This document shows, piece by piece, positions 15,355 to 24,507 of a stretch of DNA of 64,000 nt. This DNA is from JACDAN01 sp963721345 (lineage in GTDB: Bacteria > Actinomycetota > Thermoleophilia > Gaiellales > Gaiellaceae): the NCBI GenBank assembly GCA_963721345.1, contig CAVRIT010000001.1, positions 992,001-1,056,000 on the forward strand, in the 5' to 3' direction. A program made the translations under genes and the position numbers. The stretch's first letter is position 1. Every line of letters starts with the position of its first letter. The notes under the pieces were generated by a model. That model did no database searches and had not been told where the DNA came from. It was given only the letters and a program-made list of their open reading frames with translations.

Positions 15355-17422
15355 GCCGGGGTCACCCTCACCGAGCCCTCCTCGATCCGGATCTCCCACG
15401 GGCGGTCGAAGGCGCGCACACCGGACAGTCTGAGCGATCCGGCCCACGCGGGGAGCTCCGGCGGCGCGATCGACTCGAGAGTGCTCTGGCGGCGATTCGG
15501 CTGCAGGCCGAGCAGAAGCTGGAGCAGGAGCACGGGCGTGCCCGCCGCCCACGCCTGAGGGCGAGCCGCCGTGGGGTACGCGATCGGGAAGCGCGTCTCG
15601 GCCCGGGGCAGCCCGGCGAACACCTCCGGCAGCTGGTAGTCGAAGTGCCGCGCCGCGGTCAGCATCTGCCGAATCATGCGGTGCGCCTCGGGCCAGCGGC
15701 CGTAGCGCGCGAGCCCCCATGCGATCAGGGAGTTGTCGTGGGGCCAAACCGTGCCGTTGTGGTACGCGAGCGGGTTGTAGCCGCGGTCGTCCGTGGACAT
15801 CGTCCGGACTCCCCACCCCGACCACAAGCGCGTCGCCCATCAGCTGGTCGACGACGGCCTCGACGCGCTCCGGCGGGACGATGCCGCTCCAGAGCAGGTG
15901 GCCGACGTTGGAACAGAGCGAGTCGACCCGATTGCCGTCCTTGTCGAGCGCGAGCGCGTAGTAGCCGTTGCGCTCCGGCACCCAGAAGGCCTCGTTGAAG
16001 CGCTCCCGCAGCTCGTCGGCTTCGCGGTCGAGGCGCTCCGCGAGCTCGCGGTCGCGCCAGACGTCCCGCGCGAGCTCGGCCATCCGGCGCTTCGCGTCGT
16101 AGACGTAGCCCTGCACCTCGCACGGCGCGATCGGCGGCTCTGCGAGGTGACCGTCCGCGAATCGCTGCGAGTCGTGCGAGTCCTTCCACGACTGGTTGTC
16201 GAGACCCCTGCGGCTGCCGCTTGAGGTACTCGACGAAACCGTCGCCGTTCAGGTCGCCGCGCGTCGCGATCCAGTCGAGCGCCTCCATCGCGCTGTCGCG
16301 GAACGAGTGGACGAGTGCCGCGTCGTCCGTCCAGCGCCAGACCTCGGAGAGCAGGATCAGGTAGAGCGGCGTGGCGTCGACCGTTCCGTAGTACGAGCCG
16401 TGCCAGCTGCGCGCCGCCTTGCCGCGCCGCACCTCGTGGACGATCTTCCCGGGCTCGGCGTCGCGGTTGGGATCGTCGACGTGCGACTGGAAGTTCCGCA
16501 GCGCCTCGAGCGCGGTCACCGCCAGCTCCGGCCCGAAGATCAGCGTCTGGAGGCACGTGATGATCGTGTCCCGACCGAACACGGTCATGAACCACGGCAT
16601 CCCCGCCGCCGGCAGCTTTCCCATGCCGTCGTCGCTGCCTCGCATGCGGAGTGAGGCGAGATCCGAAACCGAGCGGCCGAACGACTGCGCGAGGTCGTCC
16701 CACGTCGCGCGGAGCTGCGGGACGCGCAGGTGCCAGGCGGCGAGCGACTCGCGGACGCGCGCGATCTCGTCGCCGAACCGCCGTTCCGCGAGGCGCGGCA
16801 CGACCTGCTCGCCGTCGAGCGACGGGATGATGTCGACGCGCAGTTGCCAGCGCTCCCTCGGCGCGAGCTCGATCCGGTAGACGACCCGGCCCAGCTCGAT
16901 CTCGCCCTCCTGGGACAGGATCACCTGCGTGTGGGCGGGGACGCCGGTCTCGTCGGCGAAGACGAACTGGTTGCCGGCGGCGTCGAACCGCGGCTCGACG
17001 GGCGGCGGCAGCGGGTCGGCGCGCACGGGGTCGCCGAGCGCGAAGTCGTAGTCCTTCACGGCGAAGATGTCCGCGAAATCCGAGGCGAACTCGAGCGACA
17101 GCTCGAACGACACGGGGCGCATCGACTGGTTCTGGACGACCACGTGATCCTGCATCGCCTCGCCGATGAAACGCTCCCGAATGATCGACACCTCGTCCGC
17201 CTCGAGGCCGTCGACCGGCGGATTCCGCAGGTAGAAGGCGGCTGAGAAATAGTCGACCTTGTCGGACGAGAGCAGCAGCGGCTTCCGTCCGTTGATCCGA
17301 AGCTGGAGGGTCGACAGAAAGCGGGTGTCCTCCGAGAAGAAGCCGCTCGTGGCCCAGCCGCCGACGTCACCCAGCTCGTCGCAGATGCAGAAGGTCGAGC
17401 CCTCGAGGATCGTGATCGCCAT
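15351..17422 (-). CDS. Amylo-alpha-1,6-glucosidase / glycogen debranching-type protein (two frameshifts)
   Basis: Starts MAITILEGSTFCICDELGDVGGWATSGFFSEDTRFLSTLQLRINGRKPLLLSS, the N-terminal domain of this family. The catalytic toroid follows with AAGMPWFMTVFGRDTIITCLQTL (about residue 275), GDLNGDGFVEYLKRQPQG, FNEAFWVPERNGYYALALDKDGNRVDS, and AYHNGTVWPHDNSLIAWGLARYG. Removing one base at 16204 and one at about 15826 joins all segments into a 690-codon frame, the expected length. The family removes alpha-1,6 branches or acts on related alpha-glucosides. The end overlaps the glycosyltransferase start. Confidence 0.85.
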
Positions 17423-18168
17423 CTAGGTCTCTTGCCGAGGATGCGCCCGCCGGAGCTCTGGGCGAGCGCCTTGACCACGATCTCGTCCACGTTGACGTGC
17501 GGCGGGCGCGTGAGCGCGAAGAGGACGCACTCCGCGATGTCGTCCGGCGTCATCGGCTGGACCCCCTGGTACACCTTCGCCGCTGCATCCTCGTCCCCGC
17601 GGAAGCGGACACGCGAGAAATCGGTCTGCACGAGCCCGGGGTCGACCGTCGTCAGGCGAATCGGGCGGCCCAGAAGATCCTCACGGAGCGCGTACGTGAA
17701 GCCGCGAACCGCGAACTTCGACGTCACGTAGAGCGCGCCGCGCTCGTACGCCTGCCGCCCGGCGACCGACCCGATGTTGACGATGTGCCCGCCGTCCGCG
17801 AGGTGCGGCAGGCAGAGACGCGTCATCCGGATGACCCCGTGGACGTTCGTCTCGAGGACGGCCTCCTCGTCCTCCTCGGTGCTTGCGTCGAACAGTTCGC
17901 GGCCGAGGGCCAGACCGGCGTTGTTGACGAGGATGTCGAGGCCGCCGAGACGGTGCACCGCGCTGCTCACGAACCGCGCCGAGCTCTCGGGGTCGACGAC
18001 GTCGAGCTCGAGCGCGACGAAGCCCTCTCCGAGCTCGGCGAGCTTGTCGACGCGCCGGGCGCCGACGGCCACAGTCGCGCCCTCCCGGGCCAGCGCGGCC
18101 GCCGTCGCGGCGCCGATCCCACTCGAGGCGCCGGTGACGACCGCTCTCTTGCCTTCCAGCGCCCCCAC
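17422..18168 (-). CDS. Short-chain dehydrogenase/reductase
   Basis: MGALEGKRAVVTGASSGIGAATAAALAREG has the TGxxxGIG cofactor motif. NNAGLALG and VNIGSVAGRQAYERGALYVTSKFAV supply the Asn, Ser and YxxxK catalytic set. The family's conserved tail ends at AQSSGGRILGKRP, right at the debranching start codon. The frame nevertheless stays open to 17056, antisense-free but in the wrong frame of the debranching gene, so a lost stop or one-base indel near 17424 is likely. YdfG-like reductases act on 3-hydroxy acids; the substrate here is unknown. Confidence 0.82.
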
Positions 18169-18236
18169 GGGCGAGGAGCTTAAGGATTTGGAACGATAGG
18201 GACCACAATCTGATCGCCCCGAAGGAGGCTGAAGAA

Positions 18237-18542
18237 ATGTTTGCGCGAGTCGCGCGTTACAAGATCCCCCAGAATCGGTTCGGCGAGGTGATCCCGGCCT
18301 TCAGAGAGTCCGTAGAAGGACTGCAAGAAGCCGAGGGTCTCGCCGGCGGCTACCTGCTCATCGATCCAGAGAACTGCACGGCGTTGACGCTCACGCTGTG
18401 GGACAACCAGCAGTCGCTCCAGAACAGCGAGATGCGCGCGACCCGCCTGCGCGGTCAAGCTCTGGAGGCGGTGGACGGCGAGACCCTCAGCGTCGAGACC
18501 GGCGAAGTCGCGCTCGACTTCAGCCAGAAGGCCCAGGTCTAA
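18237..18542 (+). CDS. Small dimeric alpha/beta-barrel-like protein
   Basis: A 101-residue protein, MFARVARYKIPQNRFGEVIPAFRESVEGLQEAEGLAGGYLLIDPENCTALTLTLWDNQQSLQNSEM. The pattern (a variable-length beta strand, a helix, then a strand of the GGYLLID type) resembles antibiotic-biosynthesis-monooxygenase-like ferredoxin folds. A good ribosome-binding site (GAAGGAGG, seven bases before ATG) is present, unlike most neighbours. It is monocistronic, with a terminator right after it. Function unknown. Confidence 0.75.
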   Translation: MFARVARYKIPQNRFGEVIPAFRESVEGLQEAEGLAGGYLLIDPENCTALTLTLWDNQQSLQNSEMRATRLRGQALEAVDGETLSVETGEVALDFSQKAQV

Positions 18543-18558
18543 GCCGGACCAAAAGAAG

Positions 18559-18594
18559 AGCCCCGGACGGATCTGCGGCCAATCCGCCGGGGCT
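18559..18594 (+). terminator. Stem-loop after the 101-residue gene
   Basis: AGCCCCGG (18559-18566) pairs with CCGGGGCT (18587-18594), with a further inner GGAT/ATCC pairing. No U-run follows. Confidence 0.55.
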
Positions 18595-18650
18595 GATGCA
18601 ATCGTCGGCCTCTGGAGGCTGTGGCGGCACCCCACATTCGAGGGATCTGA

Positions 18651-18723
18651 TGGGCGGTGCCGGGCTCGAACCAGCGACCCCCTGCTTGTAAGGCAGGTGC
18701 TCTCCCAACTGAGCTAACCGCCC
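18651..18723 (-). tRNA. tRNA-Val(TAC)
   Basis: The minus strand folds as a full cloverleaf: acceptor GGGCGGT/ACCGCCC, D-arm GCTC..GAGC, anticodon stem CCTGC/GCAGG with loop CTTACAA (anticodon TAC), and TPsiC loop TTCGAGC. No CCA is encoded. Confidence 0.95.
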
Positions 18724-18756
18724 GCGTCGACAGAGTATCGGCGGCTCGCACCAGCG

Positions 18757-18867
18757 CTAGATCCGCACGCCGCCGATGCCGGCTCCGCCGGCGTTGGCCA
18801 GTGCGGCCTGCCGGTAGGCGGCGATGCCCGCGAAGTCGTCATGGCTTCGGTGAAGCCGAAGCCGGAC
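18757..18867 (-). other. Possible 3' remnant of a coding region between two tRNA genes
   Basis: In one minus-strand frame the stretch reads RSHDDFAGIAAYRQAALANAGGAGIGGVRI and then stops (TAG at 18757). Its composition is protein-like, but no start exists between it and tRNA-Glu. It may be the tail of a gene displaced by an insertion at the tRNA, or chance. Confidence 0.25.
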
Positions 18868-18879
18868 TTCGTGGGCTAG

Positions 18880-18952
18880 TGCCCCCAGCGGGATTCGAAC
18901 CCGCGCTACAGCCTTGAAAGGGCTGTGACCTGGACCGCTAGTCGATGGGGGC
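18880..18952 (-). tRNA. tRNA-Glu(TTC)
   Basis: Cloverleaf on the minus strand with acceptor GCCCCCA/TGGGGGC, anticodon stem CAGCC/GGCTG and loop CTTTCAA (anticodon TTC), TPsiC stem GCGGG/CCCGC with TTCGAAT. No CCA is encoded. Confidence 0.95.
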
Positions 18953-18979
18953 GGTCGTGCCTTTGGGCAGGATAGCCCG

Positions 18980-19883
18980 GTGACCGACGGGAGACGGGTG
19001 GCGATCATCGGCGCGGAGCTCGACCTCGGCGCGGGACGGCGCGGCGTCGACATGGGCCCGTCGGCGATCCGGTACGCGGGCCTCGGCGAGCGGCTGGCGT
19101 CCCTCGGCATCCCCTCGCAGGACTGGGGCAACGTCCACACGCCGATCCGCGAGACGACGGACGCAGGGAGCAGCGACGCTCGCTATCTCTCGCAGATCAG
19201 GGAGATCTGCGAGCGCATCGCCGAGCAGGTGCGGTCGGCGGCGGAGTCGGAGCTCATTCCGATCGTGGTCGGCGGCGACCACTCCGTGGCGCTCGGGACG
19301 ATCGGTGGCCTTGCCTCGCTGCACGGCCCCGGCGGGGTGCTCTGGTTCGACGCCCACGGCGACCTGAACACGCCGTCGACGACGCCGAGCGGCAACGTCC
19401 ACGGCATGCCGCTCGCCGCGGTGCTGGGGCAGGCCGGCGCCGGGTTCGAAAGCGACCGCTGGCCGCTGCCGGCTATCGATCGCGATCGCGTCGCGCTGAT
19501 CGGCGTCCGTAGCCTCGACCAGGGCGAGCGCGAGTTGATCCGCAACGCCGGGGTCGCGGTCTACACGATTTCGGAGATCGACCGGCGCGGCGTCGAGCCG
19601 ATCTTGCGCGAGGCGCTGGAGCGGATGGCCGGCGCGCCGTTCGTCCACGTGTCCGTCGACCTCGACTTCGTCGACCCGGAGGTCGCGCCGGGGGTCGGCT
19701 CACCGGTCCGAGGGGGAGTCTCGTATCGCGAGGCGCACCTGATGATGGAGCTCGTGGCGGAGAGCGGCCTGCTGAGCTCGCTCGAGCTGCGTCGAGGTCA
19801 ATCCGATCCTCGACCACGAGAACGTGACGGCGCGGCTCGCCGTCGAGCTAGCCGCTAGCGCCCTGGGGGCGCGGATCCTCTAG
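18980..19883 (+). CDS. rocF: Arginase (ureohydrolase family; one-base frameshift near the C-terminus)
   Basis: Starts (GTG) TDGRRVAIIGAELDLGAGRRGVDMGPSAIRYAGL. The binuclear manganese motifs are all present: VVGGDHSVALG, LWFDAHGDLNTP and VSVDLDFVDPEVAPGVG. An extra C at 19791 breaks the frame; without it the protein continues LVEVNPILDHENVTARLAVELAASALGARIL and stops at 19883 (300 residues, normal for arginase). It hydrolyses arginine to ornithine and urea; the DMGPSAIR element favours arginase over agmatinase. The corrected end overlaps the convergent DedA gene by 36 bp. Confidence 0.88.
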
Positions 19884-20450
19884 GCCACCGCGGCGCTTGT
19901 AGACGAGATACGCGGCGGCGAGGAGGATCCCCGGGACGAGCGCGGCGTAGATGCCCCACCGCTCGACGATCTCGATCGCCGCCTCGCCGGCCCAATAGGC
20001 GGTCAGCCCGAAGAGCAGCGCGAAGGCGATCGAGGCAAGAGCGTGCCAGAGCGCAAACGGCGCAGGAGCCATCCGGAACGCTCCCGCCGCGGGACACGCG
20101 ACGACCTTCAGCCCGGGTAGGAAGCGCGCCAGGAAGACGGCCTTCGTGCCGTGGCTCTCGAAGAACCGTTCGACCCGTTCGAGCTGCGTCTCGATCCTGC
20201 GGCGGACAGGCTCCCACTCGAGAATCCGGCGTCCTGCGAAGCGCCCGATTGCGTAGCCGACATAACCGCCGACGATCGAGGCGGCGGCAGCCACGGCGAT
20301 CACAGCCCAGATCTCGAACTTCCCACGCGCGGCAAGAATCGCCGCCACGACCAGCGCGGTCTTCCCAGGCAGGCCACCGCCACCCGCGGCCTGGATCGCG
20401 ATGATCGCGAACAAGACGTACATGCCGTAGTCGGTGAGGACGCTCTCCAC
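19848..20450 (-). CDS. DedA-family membrane protein
   Basis: A 200-residue polytopic protein with GGGGLPGKTALVVAAILAARG, GGYVGYAIGRFAGRRIL and the family motif FFESHGTKAVFLARFLPGLKVVACPAAGAFRMAP (FxR-F-P-x(3)-A-G). DedA proteins are inner-membrane proteins; some act as undecaprenyl-phosphate or phospholipid flippases. Which applies here cannot be told. It ends tail-to-tail over the arginase gene and starts just upstream of tRNA-Lys on the opposite strand. Confidence 0.9.
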   Translation of the reverse strand: MESVLTDYGMYVLFAIIAIQAAGGGGLPGKTALVVAAILAARGKFEIWAVIAVAAAASIVGGYVGYAIGRFAGRRILEWEPVRRRIETQLERVERFFESHGTKAVFLARFLPGLKVVACPAAGAFRMAPAPFALWHALASIAFALLFGLTAYWAGEAAIEIVERWGIYAALVPGILLAAAYLVYKRRGGLEDPRPQGASG

Positions 20451-20488
20451 GCCTGCTCTGTTCCCAGACGGGGTTACTCTGAAGCGGC

Positions 20489-20561
20489 GGGCCGGTAGCT
20501 CAACTGGTAGAGCAGGGGATTTTTAATCCCAAGGTCGCAGGTTCGAGTCCTGCCCGGCCCA
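20489..20561 (+). tRNA. tRNA-Lys(TTT)
   Basis: Cloverleaf with acceptor GGGCCGG/CCGGCCC, D-arm GCTC..GAGC, anticodon loop TTTTTAA (anticodon TTT) and TPsiC loop TTCGAGT. The lowest anticodon-stem pair (G-A) is mismatched. No CCA is encoded. Confidence 0.93.
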
Positions 20562-20566
20562 ATGGC

Positions 20567-21172
20567 TCAGCGGTCGACGGCGAGGCGTAGGCCCAGCGCG
20601 ACGAGCACTACGCCGCTCACGGCCTCCACGGCCACCCTGAAGCGCCGGCTTCGCGCGACCGCGTCGACGATCAACACGTAGAGGGTGAGCCAGGCGAGTC
20701 CGATCGCCGTGAACAGCAGGGCGAGCAGGATCGACTTCGCGAGGTACGGGTCGTCCGGCGAGATGAACTGGGGCAGCAGTGTCGTGAAGAAGACGGCGAG
20801 CTTCGGGTTCAGGAGGTTCGTGACGAGGCCCTGGCGAAACGGCGATCCCTTTGCAGCGCCGGCGCCGTGGTCCACCCGCTCCCCTCGGCGCAGCGCCCAC
20901 AGCGTCTGCAGCCCGAGGTAGACGAGGTACGCGCCGCCCACGATCTTCAGCGCGGTGAAGACCGTCGCCGAGGCGGCGAGCACCGCAGCCACGCCGAGCG
21001 CCGTCGCGAGGCCCCAGCCGATCAGCCCGACAGAGATGCCGGCCATCGTGCGGAAACCGGCGGCACGGCCACCCCGGACGCTGTTCCTCAGCACTAGGGC
21101 CATGTCCGGCCCGGGCGTCATCGCCAGCAGGAGCGCCACGCCACAGAACGCGAGGAGTTGCGCGTCGAGCAC
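20567..21172 (-). CDS. LysE/RhtB-family amino-acid exporter
   Basis: GTG at 21172 gives VLDAQLLAFCGVALLLAMTPGPDMALVLRNSVRGGRAAGF, with the family's TPGPD(M/N) motif. It continues with IVGGAYLVYLGLQTLW and FRQGLVTNLLNPKLAVFFTTLLPQFI, both characteristic. It has 201 residues and about six helices. Members export lysine, threonine, homoserine or other amino acids; the substrate is not readable. It lies 8 bp after the next minus-strand membrane gene and ends 5 bp from tRNA-Lys. Confidence 0.92.
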   Translation of the reverse strand: MLDAQLLAFCGVALLLAMTPGPDMALVLRNSVRGGRAAGFRTMAGISVGLIGWGLATALGVAAVLAASATVFTALKIVGGAYLVYLGLQTLWALRRGERVDHGAGAAKGSPFRQGLVTNLLNPKLAVFFTTLLPQFISPDDPYLAKSILLALLFTAIGLAWLTLYVLIVDAVARSRRFRVAVEAVSGVVLVALGLRLAVDR

Positions 21173-21180
21173 GGGTGGTT

Positions 21181-21576
21181 CTATCGCCTCGCCACGAGGA
21201 CTGCGCCAAAGAGGGCGCCGGCCAAGAGGAGTTGCATGTTCGCCGTGATGCCGTCGGAACGATGCCAGCCCGGGATCCGGTGGCTGGGAAAGAGCTTGCG
21301 GCCGCCGGGACGCGGTAGCGGGAGGACGTGCTCGAGGTCGGGCGCGGCGGAGGTGACGGCGCCGAGCGTCGCCGGATCGAACGGCCCTCGCAGCAACGCC
21401 AACGCGAGCACGCCGCCCACGCCGCAGGCCGTCTCGAACTTCTGTGAGGCGATGTCCTCGTGCGGGATGCGGTCGCCGAGAAAGTGCAGCACGGGGCCGA
21501 CAAGCGCCGCGCGCCACGGCGACCCGGCAACCAGGCCGCCTGCCGCTCCGGTCGCAACGTGCATCGCGACGATCAT
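21181..21576 (-). CDS. Small membrane protein of unknown function
   Basis: A 131-residue protein, MIVAMHVATGAAGGLVAGSPWRAALVGPVLHFLGDRIPHEDIASQKFETACGVGGVLALALLRGPFDPATLGAVTSAAPDLEHVLPLPRPGGRKLFPSHR. The conserved-looking HFLGDRIPHED, PDLEH and PSHR stretches recall metal-binding YdjM/DUF457-type membrane hydrolases, but it is too short for a confident call. It is probably in the same operon as the LysE gene. Confidence 0.65.
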   Translation of the reverse strand: MIVAMHVATGAAGGLVAGSPWRAALVGPVLHFLGDRIPHEDIASQKFETACGVGGVLALALLRGPFDPATLGAVTSAAPDLEHVLPLPRPGGRKLFPSHRIPGWHRSDGITANMQLLLAGALFGAVLVARR

Positions 21577-21589
21577 GACCCCCCGGAGA

Positions 21590-22486
21590 CTACGGACAGC
21601 GGGAGCGCCGCTCGGCGCTCAAGCAGCGATCGCGCCCCATGCCGCCGTCCACGCGATCGTGCCCGGATCCCCCGTCGAGGCTGTCCGCGCCCGGGCCGCC
21701 CGCGATCCGGTCCGCCCCGCCGCCGCCCTGGAGCTCGTTCGGCCCGCCGTCGCCGGTGAGCGTGTCGGCGAGGCCTGTCCCCACCACCCGCTCCACCCCT
21801 TCGAGCCGGTCGCTCCCCTCGCCGCGCGCGAAGCCCGTGGACAAGTTCACGGTCATCGGGCCTCGCACGTGCTGGAAGCCGACCAGGTCGCTACCCGCTC
21901 CGCCGTCGATGGCGTCGTCGCCTGCACCGCCGTAGACGCAATCGTCGGCGCCGAGCGCCACGATCGTGTCGTCTCCGCCGTCACCGTCGAGACATTCCAC
22001 CGCCGAGCTTCCGCGGAGGACGTCGCCGAACCGCGAGCCCATGACGTTCTGCACGCCGACGAGCCGGTCCTCGCCCCACCCCGACGCCGTCCCGCGCTCG
22101 AGATCGACGGACACGGGCCCCGGCGCAAAGAGGTAGACGGCCATGCTGGCCGACGAGCCGAACACGACGAGGTCGTCGCCGCCGTCCCCTGAGACCACGT
22201 CGTGCTCGAACAGACTCGTGCCGCCCGTGATCCGGTCGTTGCCGGAGCCGCCGCAGATGAAGTCGTCGCCCTCGGCGCCGAGGATCACGTCGTCGCCGCC
22301 GAGCCCCGCGATCACGTCGTGGCCGGTCGTGCCGCGCAGCACGTCGGGGCCGGGTGTCCCGACCGTCGTCGGGATGCGCTCCAGGCACTGGAGGAGCTCG
22401 ATCTGCTTGCCGCCGGCCGCGTGGGGCGCTGCGAACCCGCACATCACCACGAGCACGACGCCACACAAACCTGAGCGAAACTGCAT
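21590..22486 (-). CDS. Secreted RTX-type calcium-binding repeat protein
   Basis: An N-terminal signal peptide (MQFRSGLCGVVLVVMCGFAAPHAAGG) is followed by nonapeptide repeats of the GGxGxDxxx kind: GLGGDDVILGAEGDDFICGGSGNDRITGG near residue 60, GAGDDAIDGGAGSDLVG near 190 and GGPGADSLDGGSGHDRVDGG at the end. Between them are two longer stretches (VYLFAPGPVSVDLERGTASGWGEDRL..) of the interrupted-repeat type. Such repeats bind Ca2+ and fold outside the cell. With a Sec-type signal it needs no type I exporter. The start has GAAGG four bases upstream. Confidence 0.88.
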   Translation of the reverse strand: MQFRSGLCGVVLVVMCGFAAPHAAGGKQIELLQCLERIPTTVGTPGPDVLRGTTGHDVIAGLGGDDVILGAEGDDFICGGSGNDRITGGTSLFEHDVVSGDGGDDLVVFGSSASMAVYLFAPGPVSVDLERGTASGWGEDRLVGVQNVMGSRFGDVLRGSSAVECLDGDGGDDTIVALGADDCVYGGAGDDAIDGGAGSDLVGFQHVRGPMTVNLSTGFARGEGSDRLEGVERVVGTGLADTLTGDGGPNELQGGGGADRIAGGPGADSLDGGSGHDRVDGGMGRDRCLSAERRSRCP

Positions 22487-22526
22487 CTACCTTCATTTAC
22501 CACGCCCGGGGGACGAGCGGAAGGGT

Positions 22527-24191
22527 TCAGATCGTCACGAGGCCCGGACGCAGAGAGCTGAGGCGCGTCGCGACCACCGCGTCCGCCGCTTCCGCGCTCG
22601 CCGCGTGACCCGTCACCGCCGCGATGAAGTCGTCCCGCTCCAGCGCGAGCAGCTGAACCTCGCCCTTCGCCCGCACCGTTGCCGTCCTCGGAACGTCGCG
22701 GAGCAACGCGATCTCGCCGAAGTAGCCGCCCGGCCTTGTGACCGCGACGACTCGGCCGTCGGAGACGATCTCCACCTCGCCCGCCGCGACGATGTAGAAC
22801 CGGTCGCCGAGCTCGCCCTGGCGGAACACCTCGCGCGCCGGCTCGAGCCGAACCGGGACCAGCGACCCGGCCAGGCTTTCCAGCACAGGCTGCGGCAGCG
22901 GCTTGAAGAGATCGATGCCGCGCAGCAGCTCCAGCTCGGTCTCGGGCACGGCGACGTCGTCCAGGGCGGTGAGCCGATGACGGAGCACCAGCGCGAGGAC
23001 GGGAAGGAGCGCGCCGGTCACGATCATCGCGCCGCGGATGCCGATCAGGGAGATCAGGAGCGGCGCCAGGATCGCGCCGATGCCGACCGTCCCCACCCAG
23101 AGCGCTTGGACCGCGCCAAACACGCGAGCCAGCACCGCGTCCGGCACGGCGCGCTGGAGCAGGGTGAACGCCGCGACGTCCACGAGCGTGTTCCCCACGC
23201 CGACGAGCGCCAGCAGGATCAGCACCGGCCCGGATTCCGGGAAGACTCCGATCAGCGCGAGCGGAATCCCCCACAGGAGGATCCCGACGAAGAAGTTGGA
23301 GGTCAGCCGCCGGCCGATCAACACCGCGGCCGCCAGAGCTCCCAGCAGTCCGCCGATCCCGATCGCCGAGTTGAGGTAGCCGACGCCTCCTTCGCCGAGG
23401 TCGAGCAGCTCCAGGGCCGTCACGACGATGAGGACGTTGAGCGCGCCTGCCACCAGGGTCTGGGAGCAGAGCAGGAACACGAGCACGCGCAGGCCCGGCG
23501 TTCGGGCGAGCGTGACGAAGCCGACCGTGAACTCACGGATCCCGCCGCCCGCGGCGTGCTCGGTGGACTCCTCAGCCGCGGGCGGGCGGACGCGGCTGAT
23601 CAGGAGCGCCGAGACCAGGAAGAGCACTGCGGCGACGCCGAACACGACGCTCGGGCTGGTCACGGCGAGCAACAGGCCGCCGACTGCAGGGCCACCGAAG
23701 ACCGCCAGGCTCTCGATCGTGCTCGAGACGACGTTCGCCGCCGTCAGCTCCCTGGGGTTCTCCGCCAGAGTCGGCAGGAGCGCGGACTCCGCCGGCCCTT
23801 CGGCCGAGTGCACGACGGAATTGATCGCCGCAAGCACACCGACGAGAACTAAAGACCCGTCCGAGACGATCACGACGACGATCAGTCCGACCATCGCTGC
23901 GCGGAGGACTTCCGCGACGATCAGCACGCGCTCGCGCCGGAAGCGGTCGCCGAGCATCGACGTGAAGGGCGAGGCGAGCGCCGAGGGGATGAACCGTGCG
24001 AGCGCGATCAAGCCAACCGCTTTCGCGCCGCCCTCGCCGTAGGCGTAGACGGCCAGCGTGATGCCATAGGCCCAGTACGCGAAGATCGAGACCGCCCAGG
24101 CAGCCTCCAGCCGGCGGATGTTCCGATTCCGGAAGACCTGCCCGAACGAGCGCGCGGCGTCGCCGAACCGTTCCCGCAGCAGGCGCCTCAC
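22527..24191 (-). CDS. MFS transporter fused to a cyclic-nucleotide-binding domain
   Basis: Residues 1-415 form twelve hydrophobic helices of a major facilitator permease (FGQVFRNRNIRRLEAAWAVSIFAYWAYGITLAV, FTSMLGDRFRRERVL, NSVVHSAEGPAESALLPTLA). Residues 430-554 are a cNMP-binding domain: LEPAREVFRQGELGDRFYIVAAGEVEIVSDGRVVAVTRPGGYFGEIALLRDVPRTATVRAKGEVQLLALERDDFIAAVTGH, with the phosphate cassette FGEIALLRDVPRTA. Cytoplasmic cAMP- or c-di-GMP-like gating of transport is the natural inference; the substrate is unknown. The start is GTG at 24191. Confidence 0.9.
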   Translation of the reverse strand: MRRLLRERFGDAARSFGQVFRNRNIRRLEAAWAVSIFAYWAYGITLAVYAYGEGGAKAVGLIALARFIPSALASPFTSMLGDRFRRERVLIVAEVLRAAMVGLIVVVIVSDGSLVLVGVLAAINSVVHSAEGPAESALLPTLAENPRELTAANVVSSTIESLAVFGGPAVGGLLLAVTSPSVVFGVAAVLFLVSALLISRVRPPAAEESTEHAAGGGIREFTVGFVTLARTPGLRVLVFLLCSQTLVAGALNVLIVVTALELLDLGEGGVGYLNSAIGIGGLLGALAAAVLIGRRLTSNFFVGILLWGIPLALIGVFPESGPVLILLALVGVGNTLVDVAAFTLLQRAVPDAVLARVFGAVQALWVGTVGIGAILAPLLISLIGIRGAMIVTGALLPVLALVLRHRLTALDDVAVPETELELLRGIDLFKPLPQPVLESLAGSLVPVRLEPAREVFRQGELGDRFYIVAAGEVEIVSDGRVVAVTRPGGYFGEIALLRDVPRTATVRAKGEVQLLALERDDFIAAVTGHAASAEAADAVVATRLSSLRPGLVTI

Positions 24192-24298
24192 GTGCGGAGC
24201 ATCCCACGGCGATTGTCTTTTTTCAGCGGTATGGGAAGATTCGGGCGCCCAGCACCGTCTAGTTCGTGAAGGCAGTCCACGTACGAAAGGAGTACGCG

Positions 24299-24463
24299 TT
24301 GAGCGAGGACATGGACAAGCGCAAGCCTGAGGCCGAGATCCAGGCCGACGACGACACGCCGGACGTCGAGGCGCACAAGAAGGTGCCGTCGTCCGACTTC
24401 GGCGCCACCGAGGAGGGCCCGGACGTCGAGGCCCACCGGTTCAACCCCAAGGTCAAGCCGTAG
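24299..24463 (+). CDS. Short acidic protein of unknown function
   Basis: TTG at 24299 follows GAAAGGAG by six bases, the best start; a GTG at 24266 is in frame but lacks such a site. The 54-residue product is very polar, with no hydrophobic core. It carries a duplicated motif, PDVEAHKK...SSDFGATEEG then PDVEAHRFNPKVKP. The duplicate, charged and probably disordered sequence resembles small stress or tail-like proteins, but I do not recognise a family. It is monocistronic with a strong terminator. Confidence 0.6.
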   Translation: MSEDMDKRKPEAEIQADDDTPDVEAHKKVPSSDFGATEEGPDVEAHRFNPKVKP

Positions 24464-24480
24464 GGCAACGCAAGCTTCGC

Positions 24481-24507
24481 GAAGCCGGGGCCAGGTGCCC
24501 CGGCTTC
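24481..24507. terminator. Bidirectional stem-loop terminator
   Basis: GAAGCCGGGG (24481-24490) is perfectly inverted at 24498-24507 around a 7-base loop. It lies between the convergent small acidic gene and GAF gene and reaches the stop codon of the latter. Confidence 0.75.

Noticed and set aside
17056..18168. A 370-residue SDR with novel C-terminal extension
   Set aside because: The extension is the debranching gene read in the wrong frame; a lost stop or indel explains it better.
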